From Cotesia glomerata (taxonomy: Eukaryota > Arthropoda > Insecta > Hymenoptera > Braconidae), in contig NC_058166.1 in the NCBI RefSeq assembly GCF_020080835.1, positions 11,433,672-11,497,671 on the forward strand: a stretch of 64,000 nucleotides of DNA, in the 5' to 3' direction. The translations under genes and the position numbers were made by a program. Shown one piece after another: positions 22,866 to 33,036 of the stretch; within the stretch, counting starts at the first letter, position 1, and every line of letters starts with the position of its first letter. The notes beneath the pieces are model-generated. The model ran no database searches. It saw nothing but the letters and a program-made list of their open reading frames with translations, and was not told where the DNA came from.

Positions 22866-22948
22866 CCAAGCCAGGAATCGAACCTGGATCTCCCTGATAA
22901 CATGTCAGGAGCTCTACCAGTTAAGCTACCGGACCCCTACCACCATCA
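22866..22948 (-). other. tRNA-derived sequence, probable SINE head
   Basis: On the minus strand: A box TAGCTTAACTGGTAGAG, B box CAGGTTCGATTCCTGG, 3' end GGCAACCA. The acceptor stem has only about five of seven pairs and base 33 of the anticodon loop is not T. A degenerate tRNA or SINE head is therefore more likely than an active tRNA gene. Confidence 0.5.
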
Positions 22949-23088
22949 TCCTTCTCAGTCTATTCTTATACTCTCGATCCTTACTTACTTTTTTTCCCCC
23001 TCTTTTCTACTCAAACTATGTACTACGATGCCATAGGCAAGAAAATAAACTTTAATCATTAATATATACGACGGTCAAAGAAAAAATA

Positions 23089-23311
23089 CCTTTTTTGCTC
23101 GACGGGCAGAAAGCGTCAACTTTCGGCCCGCTACGCTAAACGAAAGTGCCGCTTTCTGCCTTCGTCGAGCAAAAAAATAGTATACACTCCACGGGAAGTA
23201 AATAAGAAAGCCTCAGATCACATGTTTGTCAACCTCGGCTTTGCCTCGGCCGACAATTGCATGTGATCTGAGACATTTCTTACTTTACTTCCCTAGGTGT
23301 GTAATATACTA
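23089..23311 (-). mobile_element. double-palindrome element, copy 2
   Basis: Same A plus B structure as 10215-10434 but inverted: B (GCTCGACGGGCAGAAAGCG... to ...CGTCGAGC) at 23089-23177 and A at 23178-23311, ending TAATATACTA. The A core is CTCAGATCACATGT/ACATGTGATCTGAG-like, with imperfect arms. Confidence 0.75.
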
Positions 23312-23756
23312 TTCATAATTTTGTATGTTGGTTCCTTCCTACACATACAAAACATTTATATAATCGTTTATTATTTGTTTCGTCTAAAAAATATAAATGA
23401 ATATATACAGCAAAAATATTCAATAATTCAAACTTTCAGAAATTATGTGTAGCAAAGAATGATTAGGAAATGTAGTTACATTTTTTACTTCATCTTTTGA
23501 TGAGTTTGATATACATCAAGTTGATACTGAAAATATTTTGATACTTCACTTATAAAGGTTAAGTAGCAATTTAACTTCTTAAGGTAGTTCTTTCCCAACC
23601 TATAGTTTATGCTACTGCTGTCTTCGTCATGCGCTAGTGTTGCCTCTCTTACGGGATATTGCTCACTTACTTCTACGCATGACTTTATTTGTTTACTTTA
23701 CTAGTTTATCAATGATTTCTCATAAACTATGTGGTAGGGAATTCCAGAATTTTGTA

Positions 23757-24389
23757 CACAGAAAAAAAGATTTCTTGACTGGAGAATAAAATTCTTGGCT
23801 CAAGTAAATTTTTGGGTGCCCGAAGGAAGACCGAAGTTGTCTTGGCCGAAGTAAAAATTTTTCTTGAAATTCTATTCTTGGTGGAAGTAATTTTTCGTAA
23901 TTCAAATTATCATAAATACTTGATACAATAAATTTTTATATTGGATCAAGATTTTTAGATACTTTAGGGAAGCAGCGCCACCTACTTCAGCTGAGAAAAA
24001 AATTTTCTCACCTTGAGAAAATTTTTCTCTTGAATATTTGATACTCATTTTAGATTATTTTAGTACGCAATTATACATATTAAATGAAAGAAAATAGTTC
24101 AATATTATTTGATCTTCCCATTTGACATATTCGTCAATAAAAATATTAATGAAAATTTATTATCGAGATATTTAATTTTTTAGAGCAAGAGAAAAATTTT
24201 CTCAAAACAAGAAAATTTTATTGATTTAAATAAATTGTCTTGGATCAAGATACATATTTCTTGAAGCAAGAGAATTAAGTTTGTTGGAAGAAGTGAAATT
24301 TCTTGTGTCAAAAAAAAATTTTTTTTCGCCCAAGGAAATAATTAGCAAAAAAAATATTTTCTTGGTTTAAGTGAACCATTCTTTCTGTG
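23757..24389. mobile_element. CACAGAAA TIR element, complete
   Basis: 633 bp between TA dinucleotides. Ends are CACAGAAAAAAAGATTTCTT and the inverse of CACAGAAAGAATGGTTCAC. The interior is full of TTCTTG and CAAGAA motifs and has no coding frame. Confidence 0.7.
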
Positions 24390-24515
24390 TAGGGTAATTA
24401 TACATGTATTAATCTAAGTAATGTTAGTTTTTCGTGAAATTCTTAAAATTTCTTCAATACAAAAATAATAAAACTCGCGGTTTTCTCTCTCAGCAGTAAA
24501 CTAACTATATTAGTA

Positions 24516-24655
24516 AGGTAAAAGCCCCAATAGATGATCACGTACCAGTATATGATCACTCCATGTATTTGTATATCTATATTCACAATTATAGGTATAC
24601 AAATACATGGAGTGATCATATACTGGTACATGATTATCTATTGGGGCTTTTACCT
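24516..24655. mobile_element. AGGTAAAAGCCCC palindromic MITE, complete
   Basis: 140 bp of near-perfect palindrome flanked by TA: AGGTAAAAGCCCCAATAGAT to its inverse. The central spacer is AATTATA-like. It abuts the first surviving codons of the reverse transcriptase. Confidence 0.8.
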
Positions 24656-25814
24656 TACTGTTTGATTTGAGCAAGGCTTTTGATTATGTTGATCCCAAAA
24701 ATATATTGATTGCGTTATTCGAACTTGGTTTTTCAATAGAGACAATAAACTGGTTCTTTTCTTATTTAACAGGTCGATCTCAATCAATATTAAGCGACCT
24801 TGGCACTCCAATTCAACTAATCAAAACGTCATCTGGTGTTCCTCAGGGATCTGTTTTGGGTCCAATTCTTTTTCTAATAGTAATGAATTCTGTGGCTCAA
24901 TGGTTGGTACACTGCAAGCATGGATTGTTTGCCGATGACAAATATATTTACTATCACTTCTTTCTCTATCAACTGCATGATGCGGTTTGGAGGGTCAACC
25001 AAGATGCACAATCGGTCGCTGATTGGGCAAAAGACCATGGGTTGGAAATCAACCTATCTAAAACAAAGGCTATGATCTTGGGTTCAAATAGTAAACTGAA
25101 AAAGCTTGAGGATTTGGATCTGCCACCAATAGTAGTAAATGGTGTCATTTTACCCTACGTTAACTGTACTAAGTGTTTAGGTATTCAAATAGGTAGAAAT
25201 CTTTCATGGAATTATCATGTCACTCAAATAGTTAGTAAAGTAAACTCAGCTCTGCATTGTCTCAAAGTTAGGAAAAACATCTTCTCAACTCCTTTAAGAA
25301 AATTGTTAGTATCAGCAACCATCCTACCACTTGTTGACTATTGTTCCGTTGTGTTGGTAGACTCAACTTCTGTTAACAATCTAAAACTACAGCGTGCGAT
25401 AAACTGCTCTATCAGATTTATTTTCAATCTCAAAAAAGATGAGCACATTACACTTTTCAGACGTGAGCTGGGATGGTTGTCTGTGAAGTATCGCCGAATG
25501 TACTACATGAGCTGTTATTTCTACAAGTTACTTCAAGTTGAAAAACCCAAGTACTTAAGAGATCAATTCACAGAAGATACTGATGTTAGACGCTCTAATA
25601 GGATAGCAGCTAAAAAACATTCTACCTTCAAATTACCTCATTTTGCTACTACCTACATGGAGCATTCATTTATGGTAACTGGGATACGCCTGTGTCTCTA
25701 AATTTTAAAAGCCTGTGTATTATGTATTTAACCACTTCTATACGGAGTTTGGGAGATTTCTTGAATTTTTGCTTTTTGGGCCTAACTACCTTAATTATAT
25801 TTTTAGCACCTTGA
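24656..25814 (+). pseudogene. non-LTR retrotransposon reverse transcriptase, 5'-truncated and frameshifted
   Basis: Reverse transcriptase (RVT_1) of a jockey-like ORF2. The fragment starts in motif A (LFDLSKAFDYVDPKN) directly after the palindromic MITE, so the endonuclease and fingers are missing. Motif B is SSGVPQGSVLGPILF (about 25 residues in a row of strong match), and motif C is LFADDKYIYY, that is F/ADD rather than the common YADD. Thumb-like IVNGVI...KCLGIQIGRNLSW follows. The long frame ends at 25701 (ATGIRLCL stop). The next frame continues the family's usual C-terminus (WDTPVSLNFKSLCIMYL...) to a stop at 25812-25814, so a one-base frameshift lies near 25682. Inactive copy. Confidence 0.85.
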
Positions 25815-26131
25815 AAAATAATTTTTCATAGTATTGTTAAGGATGTTTCTTTAATTATTCGGTAGAAATTTTTTATTTTACTTATCGATTTAATACCTTT
25901 GTTATTTAATATATGTCCTCACAACATTTAACATTTATTTCACAGAACATAACCAATAAACTATACCTAGGCGCATGCGCGCACAGCTGATCGAGGTCCA
26001 CTGGTTGAATTAGTGAATTCGGAATTCACTGGTTGAATCAGTGAAGAACTTGAAAGTTCACTGATTTACCAGTAAACTTTCTACTCATTGATTGAATCAG
26101 TGAAAATCCACTGATTTATTTTAAGAGAGTA

Positions 26132-27432
26132 CAATTTTGGATTTTCCAAACTTTTTAAAAATGGAATGACCGGAATATATTTAACAAATTACATCAACAG
26201 TGTACATTATGGTGTTTTTGAGGTAATTAATTGTAGAATTGATCAATTTTGGTTAATACATATTACTGTTTGTTATAGAACGCCTAAAAAACTGTCAATA
26301 AAGACACGAAACGTCACAAAATAATAAACATTCTTGGTCATTATTTTTCTGATCCTATATCTTCTCAATTTTAATACAACTGTTTATTTTTAAGAATTCT
26401 ACAATTATATGAAATAGAAAATTTTTGCATAATTAGTTAAAAGATATAATTTTTAACTGGATTTTTTGTGTAATTATTTTGCATATGTTAAGTAGGATAC
26501 AATAATGAAAACCCATCTGATGGACATTAAATTGTATTTCAATTTATAAATGTTTGACTGAAATAAATAGTTAAAGTAAGCACGTACTAAACGGCAATAA
26601 ATTTAAAACGGTATTATTACTTTCTTGAAAGCAAACAGATTAATACTTGTTTTTTCAGTCCTAGTAAATAACACGCTATTGATTAGATGATAACATGTAA
26701 TAAGCATTATATGATACGTTAAAGTGAAAATGTTTATTGATTATAGTGTTTCGCTGATTACAGTGGATTGCCGTCCTGCACATTATTTACGACTTTCACA
26801 CGTAGAACTGACAATTCTAAATGTTTTTTTTTTCTTGTATCTTTTAATGATTTTGTCAATCCATGAACAAGAAATTGAGATGGTTATCCTATGAGACGAC
26901 CTATTTTTTAAAACTTTTTTTTTCCAAATTTTTCTGTTTTCACAAATATTTCCGACTTCAATTTCCATAACAATGAGTATTACTCCCCTCTGAAGATGCC
27001 GATGTAAAAAAAAAGGTCTGCCTGATTTTAATTTTGTTAAATTAAAAAATTTTAATATTTTAGAATGATTCTAGTCCCAGCTTTAACAAATTTAAATGCC
27101 TTTTGGTTTCTTTGATTTCAGATAAATTAATAAGCCAGAATCATGGATAGAAAGAATTATTAGTGAAAATTACTGAAAGGGTTATGCAAAAATTAAACAG
27201 CTATCTTATGTTATAATTTGCTGTTAAATTTTCCGTGGCACGTCATTTCACCCGCGACATTTTGGGGCCGCTGTGTCCGGGATATTTCTAATTTTTTTTT
27301 ATAAATATTTTTTTTCATATCAATTTTGAATTAATTTAAAAAAATCATGAAATTGTTGCGGGTGAAATGTCGTGCGGGTGATTTGTTACGTAGCCAAATT
27401 TTCAGGTATGAAAACGTAAAAACTACACTGTT
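26132..27432. other. AT-rich DNA with no gene seen
   Basis: No exon, RNA gene or complete element. A small inverted pair, TTTCACCCGCGACATTT near 27247 against GGGTGAAATGTCGTG near 27359, may be the ends of a small decayed element. Confidence 0.5.
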
Positions 27433-27455
27433 AAATAATAAAATGTTTACAAAAA

Positions 27456-27942
27456 GCGGCATGATGGCCGAGCGGGTTAAGTCATTATCCCGTTAGTTCG
27501 CTCGCACATCATGCCGTGAGGCGAGGGTTCGAGCCCCGACGGTTGTTCGAATAGTTCCAACACCAACCGTCGGGGGTCGCTCCGGTAGCCGAACTGTACT
27601 GGCATGGGTTTTCTCTGTGGTTTCCCCATCGCCACTATTCCAACAACCGATAGAAAGGGGTGAGGAATAGGGTAAATACAGTACAGAAAGCACAAGTCGG
27701 TCCACAGCCGCGTGATAATAATAAAGAGTTGAGTATACAAATGTGCGAAAAATAAGGTTCATTATGTAGTGAAAATACAGGAGTGAAAAGAGGATGTACT
27801 GAGGTCCAAAAAAGCGTTGAATAAACAAGGACAGTATAAAAATACAGGACGGTGGCGAACTTGCGGAATGCGACAGCTACCATCTACCCAGCCTTGTAAA
27901 AACCAAGAACGGTATACAAGTAAAAATTGAAATAAATAAATA
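27456..27942 (+). mobile_element. tRNA-derived SINE, complete with 23-bp TSD
   Basis: The head GCGGCATGATGGCCGAGCGG... carries an A box (TGGCCGAGCGGG) and a B box (GGGTTCGAGCCCC at about 27524), with an extra arm between them that recalls Leu or Ser tRNA. The body is unrelated to tRNA and the tail is AAATAAATAAATAAA. AAATAATAAAATGTTTACAA(AAA) is repeated exactly at 27433-27455 and 27943-27965. The perfect duplication implies a fairly recent insertion. Confidence 0.9.
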
Positions 27943-27965
27943 AAATAATAAAATGTTTACAAAAA

Positions 27966-29150
27966 TAAACTATCAAATTTACAAAAATGGATCTGTAAAA
28001 ATAACATATTCGGGAAAAAAATTTTATATTATTGTATGAAACTATATATAGATGTTTTCATAAAATTTGATAAGAGAATTTTAGCTAGATATATTTTTTT
28101 ACTGTTTTATCTAGTGCATTTTTTCAATCTGAAATTTCCAAATTTTCTAATTCTAAATTTATATTTGTACCTTGTTAATTTAACATTGTAGCATTGTAGA
28201 ATTTTAATTTTTTCTATATGGAATTGATATTTTCAGGTTAACAGTTTTCAGAATGTGAAAATTTTATATCTAAAAATCTAAATTTGCCAGATGTCTTGTA
28301 AGAAATAAAACTATAAATTGAACAGGCTTTTCCGTAATTTTGACAGGATTTTTTCTCCATGTAAAAACCGCTTTTTTGGACATCGGTATTTTTGTACTTA
28401 TCTGACACTTACTGTGATGAAGATTTTACTTGAAAAATTTTTCAGCTTACTTTTAAAAAATCAATAAATACATGATGAAAAATTTGAACTTCTATTCGCT
28501 TATAGTGCGTCAAAAAAAAAAAAAAAAAAATCCAAAAAAATTTTTTTAAAAATTACACTGCTCTGACTAACCAACTTACTATATAAAATCTCGCCTGTAA
28601 ACAAATTGAAAAACGCAATCATAAAACAAGTTCTTCATCGCAGTAATTTTTCCCAGCAAAATATCGTCCATTAAAAAAATTCCAGCGCAAAAAATAAATG
28701 TCTCATAAAATAGACATAAATAAATCAAATAACTTTTACCCTACTAAAAATATAGTAGCTTACGAATCAAACAATTTCCATTTTTAGTTTTTACGAAAGC
28801 GTATACAAAATATAAACATATTTAAACTCAACAGAAGTGAGCCAACGTAGTGTCTTACTCAAACACATCTCCGAGTTTTTCACACAAATTCACAATAGTT
28901 TTTTATTCTCCGCTCTATTTGACATAGCGAATAACCCAAAGGCAAAACAGTCTGGCTCTTTTATCTCTGTTTCGTCTCATCTCTTTTAGCCGGTGAGAAA
29001 AAGACCATACACCTTGCATACAAACAAAAGTTATAATAATAACTTATGAAAAGGCGGGTCCAATAGTGCGCTCTGCTCTAGCTTGAAGGAGAATGTAATA
29101 TGAATTGTCGAAAGGAAAAAGTACTTGTCCTGGTGCTCTAGGTTACATCT
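27966..29150. other. upstream flank of the 29-kb Osiris gene, no other gene seen
   Basis: AT-rich. The last 350 bp (from about 28800) are less repetitive and probably hold regulatory sequence, but no specific factor site could be supported. Confidence 0.5.
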
Positions 29151-29153
29151 AGG

Positions 29154-29190
29154 TATATATAGTCCATCTATCTGCAGATTCTGGTCAGTG
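29154..29190 (+). promoter_or_regulatory. core promoter of the 29-kb Osiris gene
   Basis: TATATATA at 29154-29161 lies about 33 bases before the initiator match TCAGTG at 29185-29190 (A at 29187). This is the canonical arthropod TATA plus Inr arrangement, and it predicts a 5' UTR of about 76 bases. Confidence 0.7.
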
Positions 29191-29262
29191 TGCAATCACC
29201 TCTTTCGTAGTAAAAATCGGTTCAAATTTTATCTCGAAAACCGTGGAATTTAAATTAAAGCT

Positions 29263-30206
29263 ATGAAAACAATTTTGTCAGTGATGTTGATCATAACAGT
29301 CGATTACGTTTGTGGTGAAATCGACCCTTGGAACTCACACCAGTTAATCGGGGATGCTCCCAATAATGCGAAAATCAAAGACTTTAAGGACAAAGAAACG
29401 CTAATAAGCAAAGATTGCGTTAAATCATACAGCATGACGTGTTTAAAGCTGGACGTCGTGTCTTTTGTAGACAAGCTTTCAGAAGCCCAAAGCTTGGGAC
29501 TCTTCCCCGGAATTTCGGTGGTCAAGGAAAATAACTCGGATAGTATGTCTACTTCTGAGGTGATCGCTAACCTGGCGAGAGACTTTCCAAATGACATTGA
29601 AAAAAGGCTAGATGTATTTTTAATGCACAAAATTGGGATGTATTTGAATAACCACGCAATTTCTATCAAGCTGTTTGACGCTAAGACTTTGGAAGCTGCG
29701 AGGAGCTTCAATAAAGAGATCGCTGATTTTGGGACAGACTCAGAGAGTGGTAAGTTTTTAGCAAAAAATTATGTAATTTGGCAAATGCGTAGAGATTTTA
29801 TGATATAAATTTTTGTCTGGTTTATTAAACAGGTCGTGGAAAAAAGGACAAAGGGATGGGAACATTAACAGCAGGATTGATGATGATGAAGGGGACACTG
29901 GGAGCCCTAGGATTCGGAGCCCTCGCGATGTTAGCCGGCAAAGCCCTAATGACAGGTCTGATGGCGCTGATGTTGTCGGCGATTGTGGGCCTTAAATCAC
30001 TGACCGGCGGTTCAGAGAAAAAGACTACTTATGAGGTGATTGCAAAACCGGTGTACTCGAATTCGCACTCTCACAGCAGCGAAGAACATCATGCAGGACA
30101 CGGGTATGGGCACTCGGGCTACGGAAGGTCCATTGACTTAACAGAATCTGTGGTCAAGGAAAGTATTCAGAAGTATGGAAACGTTCGGAATCGACGTAGT
30201 TTTTAG
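29263..30206 (+). CDS. Osiris family protein, complete, two exons
   Basis: Osiris (DUF1676) membrane protein of 286 residues. Exon 1 is 29263-29749 and exon 2 is 29833-30206. The intron (83 bp) has GTAAGT and AAACAG ends and is phase 1. Residues 1-18 are a signal peptide (MKTILSVMLIITVDYVCG). C52 and C60 form the CX7C pair of the two-cysteine region. Residues 113-140 (EKRLDVFLMHKIGMYLNNHA) match the conserved LDxFL..LxxH stretch. After basic GRGKKDK comes a Met/Ala/Leu/Gly hydrophobic segment (about 171-217) that should be the membrane or amphipathic helix. The tail has YEVIAKPVY and a His-rich run (about 235-255). Osiris proteins are linked to cuticle-secreting epithelia and secretory or endosomal traffic. 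The start was chosen because it gives the signal peptide and fits the promoter. Orthologue number not assigned. Confidence 0.92.
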
Positions 30207-30479
30207 TCAAGACTTAGAAAAAAAAAAAATAAATAAATAAATATACATCCAAATTTTCAAACCAGTCTGTCATAGAACTTTAATGCTAACTTAAGAGTAT
30301 TTTATTGTAGATACTTTACTTCGTAAGTTTAATTTGTTATTTATTTTGTATTTAATTTTTTTTCTAGATATTTTAAAATAATAAATTCATTATTTGTACC
30401 TGTATTACTTACGTTTGAATTGTTTATAATCGTATGTCATCACGAATCAGTCAAATATTTTTTTATCTTATTGGTCAAA

Positions 30480-30720
30480 GTATTATATATAGACACGTAT
30501 TTCCATATGTGGACATATATGCTTCAGACATGAGAATAAATGTTGATGTATGGACATGAACGCTTATGCTCATATTTGCCTCACATGTGAGCATAATCGT
30601 TCATATGTGGATCCATGCGCTATATTATATAAACATATATTCGTATGTTGACACATGTGCTTCACATATAAGAATTGTGTTGATGTATGGATATATATAC
30701 TCTAAATATGAGTATACAGG
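30480..30720. repeat. degenerate tandem repeat, CATATGTGGACATATATGC-like
   Basis: Roughly five diverged units of about 45-48 bp alternating a TATGTGGACATATAT part with a GCTTCACATATGAGCAT part. The short frames here on both strands are by-products of the repeat. Confidence 0.6.
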
Positions 30721-31140
30721 CTCAGGTACTTCACATTTCTTTATTTTTATTCTTTTGCTCTGACTCTCCCAAATGTAATTGGTTGTTAAAATTAATTTTA
30801 ATAAATCATGTGAACAAAAAATTATAAAATACAATTCCTCTGTAATCAGAAATTCAGTAATTTTCTGATAGCTGTATCTAGTTTTCTGATCATAGTATTA
30901 ATAATCATACGTTGTTGGGGAATTTTCGAAAGCTCAAAGAGTCGGCTTTGAGGATATATTATGATTATTTGTAAAAAAAATTGATTTAATCATTAGAAAT
31001 TTCAATTTTAACAAAAAAAAATTGATTTTTGTGTTAATTAAATGAATAGAAAATTAAATAGAAACATTTGAGAATTTAAGAGCAAATGAATAAGCAAAAA
31101 GATAATTTTTTTTTTTTAATTTTTCTATAATTATATATAT
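30721..31140. other. AT-rich DNA with no gene seen
   Basis: Nothing supportable; it ends in a short TA run that abuts the next element. Confidence 0.5.
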
Positions 31141-32765
31141 TAGACTGCTTCAGAATAAAAAAACTTTTTTTTTTTTGAGTAAATACATCTAAAAAGTTTC
31201 TTTGTTAGACCAAAAAAACCCTCCTAAAAGATGAGCTTGATATCTTGAAAATTGAGCTGGTGCATGGGGGGTCCCCTTTCCCATTTATAATACATTGAAA
31301 AAAAACTTTTTTCTGTATTTTCATTGTAAATCGTCAAGAAATTTTTTTTCAAACTTCTCTTTTCGATATCTTGTAGGAAATTAAATTCTCTACAAAGAAG
31401 GTCTCTTTCATTTTTTCGCTAAACTGCATAGGAAAAAAGTTACAGGGCTTTAAAAAACGAAAATTATAAAAAGTCAAAAATAACTTTTTTTTTTTGTTTT
31501 TCGACAACAAATTATTTTATTTCGTAAAATTCTTTACTTAATTTATCTATATTCAGTCTGTCAATTATATCAAAATTTGATCTATATATAGAAGAAAAAA
31601 AAAAATATTTATTTATATTATATTTTTATAGTATATATGGGGCATTCCATGCCAAATCGACCACTTTTGAACTCGACCCTTTTCGATTTTTCTGAAATTT
31701 TGTATCTTTCTCTACCCTATTGAAAACAATAGAATTTTTTATTGTTTATAGAATTTTTAGATACGAAAATAATAAAATACGAAAAAATAATTCAATGTTT
31801 CTTTTAATTTTTTATCTAACTTTATTGGAAATTAATCAAATGTTATCGATGATTGTCACTTTATCTTTTGTTTTTATTTTTTTTTCTCAGATTTTAAAGT
31901 TTTTAAAATCTGTTAGAAAATTTTCAGAGTGGTATCACAAAAAACAAACAATTAAGAAAAATTTTTTTTTTCATTTCTAAAAAAAAAAATAGAAAGAAAA
32001 AAATACCACTTTGAAAATATCAGGAAATTCGCAGAAAATACTGAAGTTTTTTATAAAAAAAAAAAATCGAAAATCAAAAATGTCAATCATCCAGAAGTTT
32101 TCGTTTTTTTCGAAAATTTTCAAAAAAAAAAAGCTGAATATGAATGCGAATTATTATTTTTATTCTTTTTGTAAAAAGTACATTTAAAAACAAAAATTTT
32201 AATAAAAAATGATCCCAATACGTTAATTTTCAAAAAAGTTATGGTTATTTAACAAAAAAAAACTGTCTTTTTTAAATAACTCGTAACTTTTTTTTGGTTG
32301 AGTAAAAAAATTTGAAAAAATTCTGAAAATTGTTTTCAATAGGTTAGAGAAAGATACCAAAATTTCAGAAAAATCGAAAAGGGTCGGTTTCAAAAGTGGT
32401 CGATTTGGCATGGAATGCCGCATAAATAATATAAAAATATAATATGAATAAATATAATTTTTTTTTTCTTTTATATATAGATCAAATTCAGATATAATTG
32501 ACAGACTGAATATAGATAAATTGAGTAAAGAATTTTATGAAATAAAATAATTTGTTGTCAAAAACAAAAAAAAAAGTTATTTTTGACTTTTTATAATTTT
32601 CGTTTTTTAAAGCCCTGTAACTTTTTTCCAATGCATTTTAGCGAAAAAATGAAAGAGACCTTTTTTGTAGAGAATTTCATTTCCTACAAGATAACAAAAA
32701 GAGGAATTTGAAAAAAAAAATTTTTTTGACGATTTATAATGAAAATACAGAAAAAAAATTTTTGT
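31141..32765. mobile_element. hAT-type fold-back element TAGACTGCTTCAG, right tip lost
   Basis: The left arm (31141 to about 31640) is the inverse of 32423-32765, for example ATTCAGTCTGTCAATTATAT against its inverse at about 32490. The centre is a further inverted pair starting GGGGCATTCCATGCCAAATC (31638) and ending GGCATGGAATGCC (32418), related to the GGGTCATTCC element at 16029. The block TTGTAGGAAATTAAATTCTC is shared with the hAT elements at 34531 and 38727. The right tip is replaced by the next element. Confidence 0.65.
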
Positions 32766-32972
32766 CAATTTGCCAAATTTTGTCAATGCCAAATTTTGAA
32801 TTTTCACTGGAAACGCCCAAACTAAGCTTCTGTTAAAAAATTCTATGAAAATCAAATACATCGTCTCCCCCCAAAATATCTTAGGAAATGCCCAAACACA
32901 GCCCCTGTCAAAAGTGGAACTCAAAATTCCAATTTTAAAAAGTTCTCCACGGGAGTTACATTTTGGCACACC

Positions 32973-32975
<3 letters not shown>
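32766..32975. mobile_element. TAGGGTGTGCC MITE, right half
   Basis: Matches the right half of 1838-2165 and ends TTTTGGCACACCCTA against a TA repeat. Confidence 0.65.

Positions 32976-33031
<56 letters not shown>
32976..33031. repeat. TA microsatellite
   Basis: Pure TA run between a hAT-type tip and a Helitron start. Confidence 0.95.

Positions 33032-33036
<5 letters not shown>

Larger units (their letters stand above)
15563..26129. mobile_element. possible large TIR element, or two separate arms (CTCTCTTAAAATAAATCAGTG)
   Basis: TA-CTCTCTTAAAATAAATCAG at 15561 faces its exact inverse CTGATTTATTTTAAGAGAG-TA ending at 26131. Behind both ends lie about 135-200 bp rich in ACTGGTTGAATCAGTG and its inverse (15580-15765 and 25995-26110). 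The pair may be the termini of one element now holding about 10 kb of nested insertions, or two independent MITE remnants in opposite orientation. Confidence 0.35.

Noticed and set aside
22866..22948. Functional tRNA gene on the minus strand
   Set aside because: The acceptor stem is mismatched and base 33 is not T; better read as a tRNA-derived repeat.
27477..27883. Three overlapping minus-strand frames
   Set aside because: They lie wholly inside the SINE, whose boundaries are fixed by the 23-bp duplication.
29304..29711. 135-codon minus-strand frame opposite the 29-kb Osiris gene
   Set aside because: It is a shadow of the Osiris first exon; no signal or domain is recognised.
32607..32969. 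120-codon minus-strand frame resembling 1938-2159
   Set aside because: Both translate the same TAGGGTGTGCC MITE arm (MPKCNSRGE...); no independent evidence of a protein.
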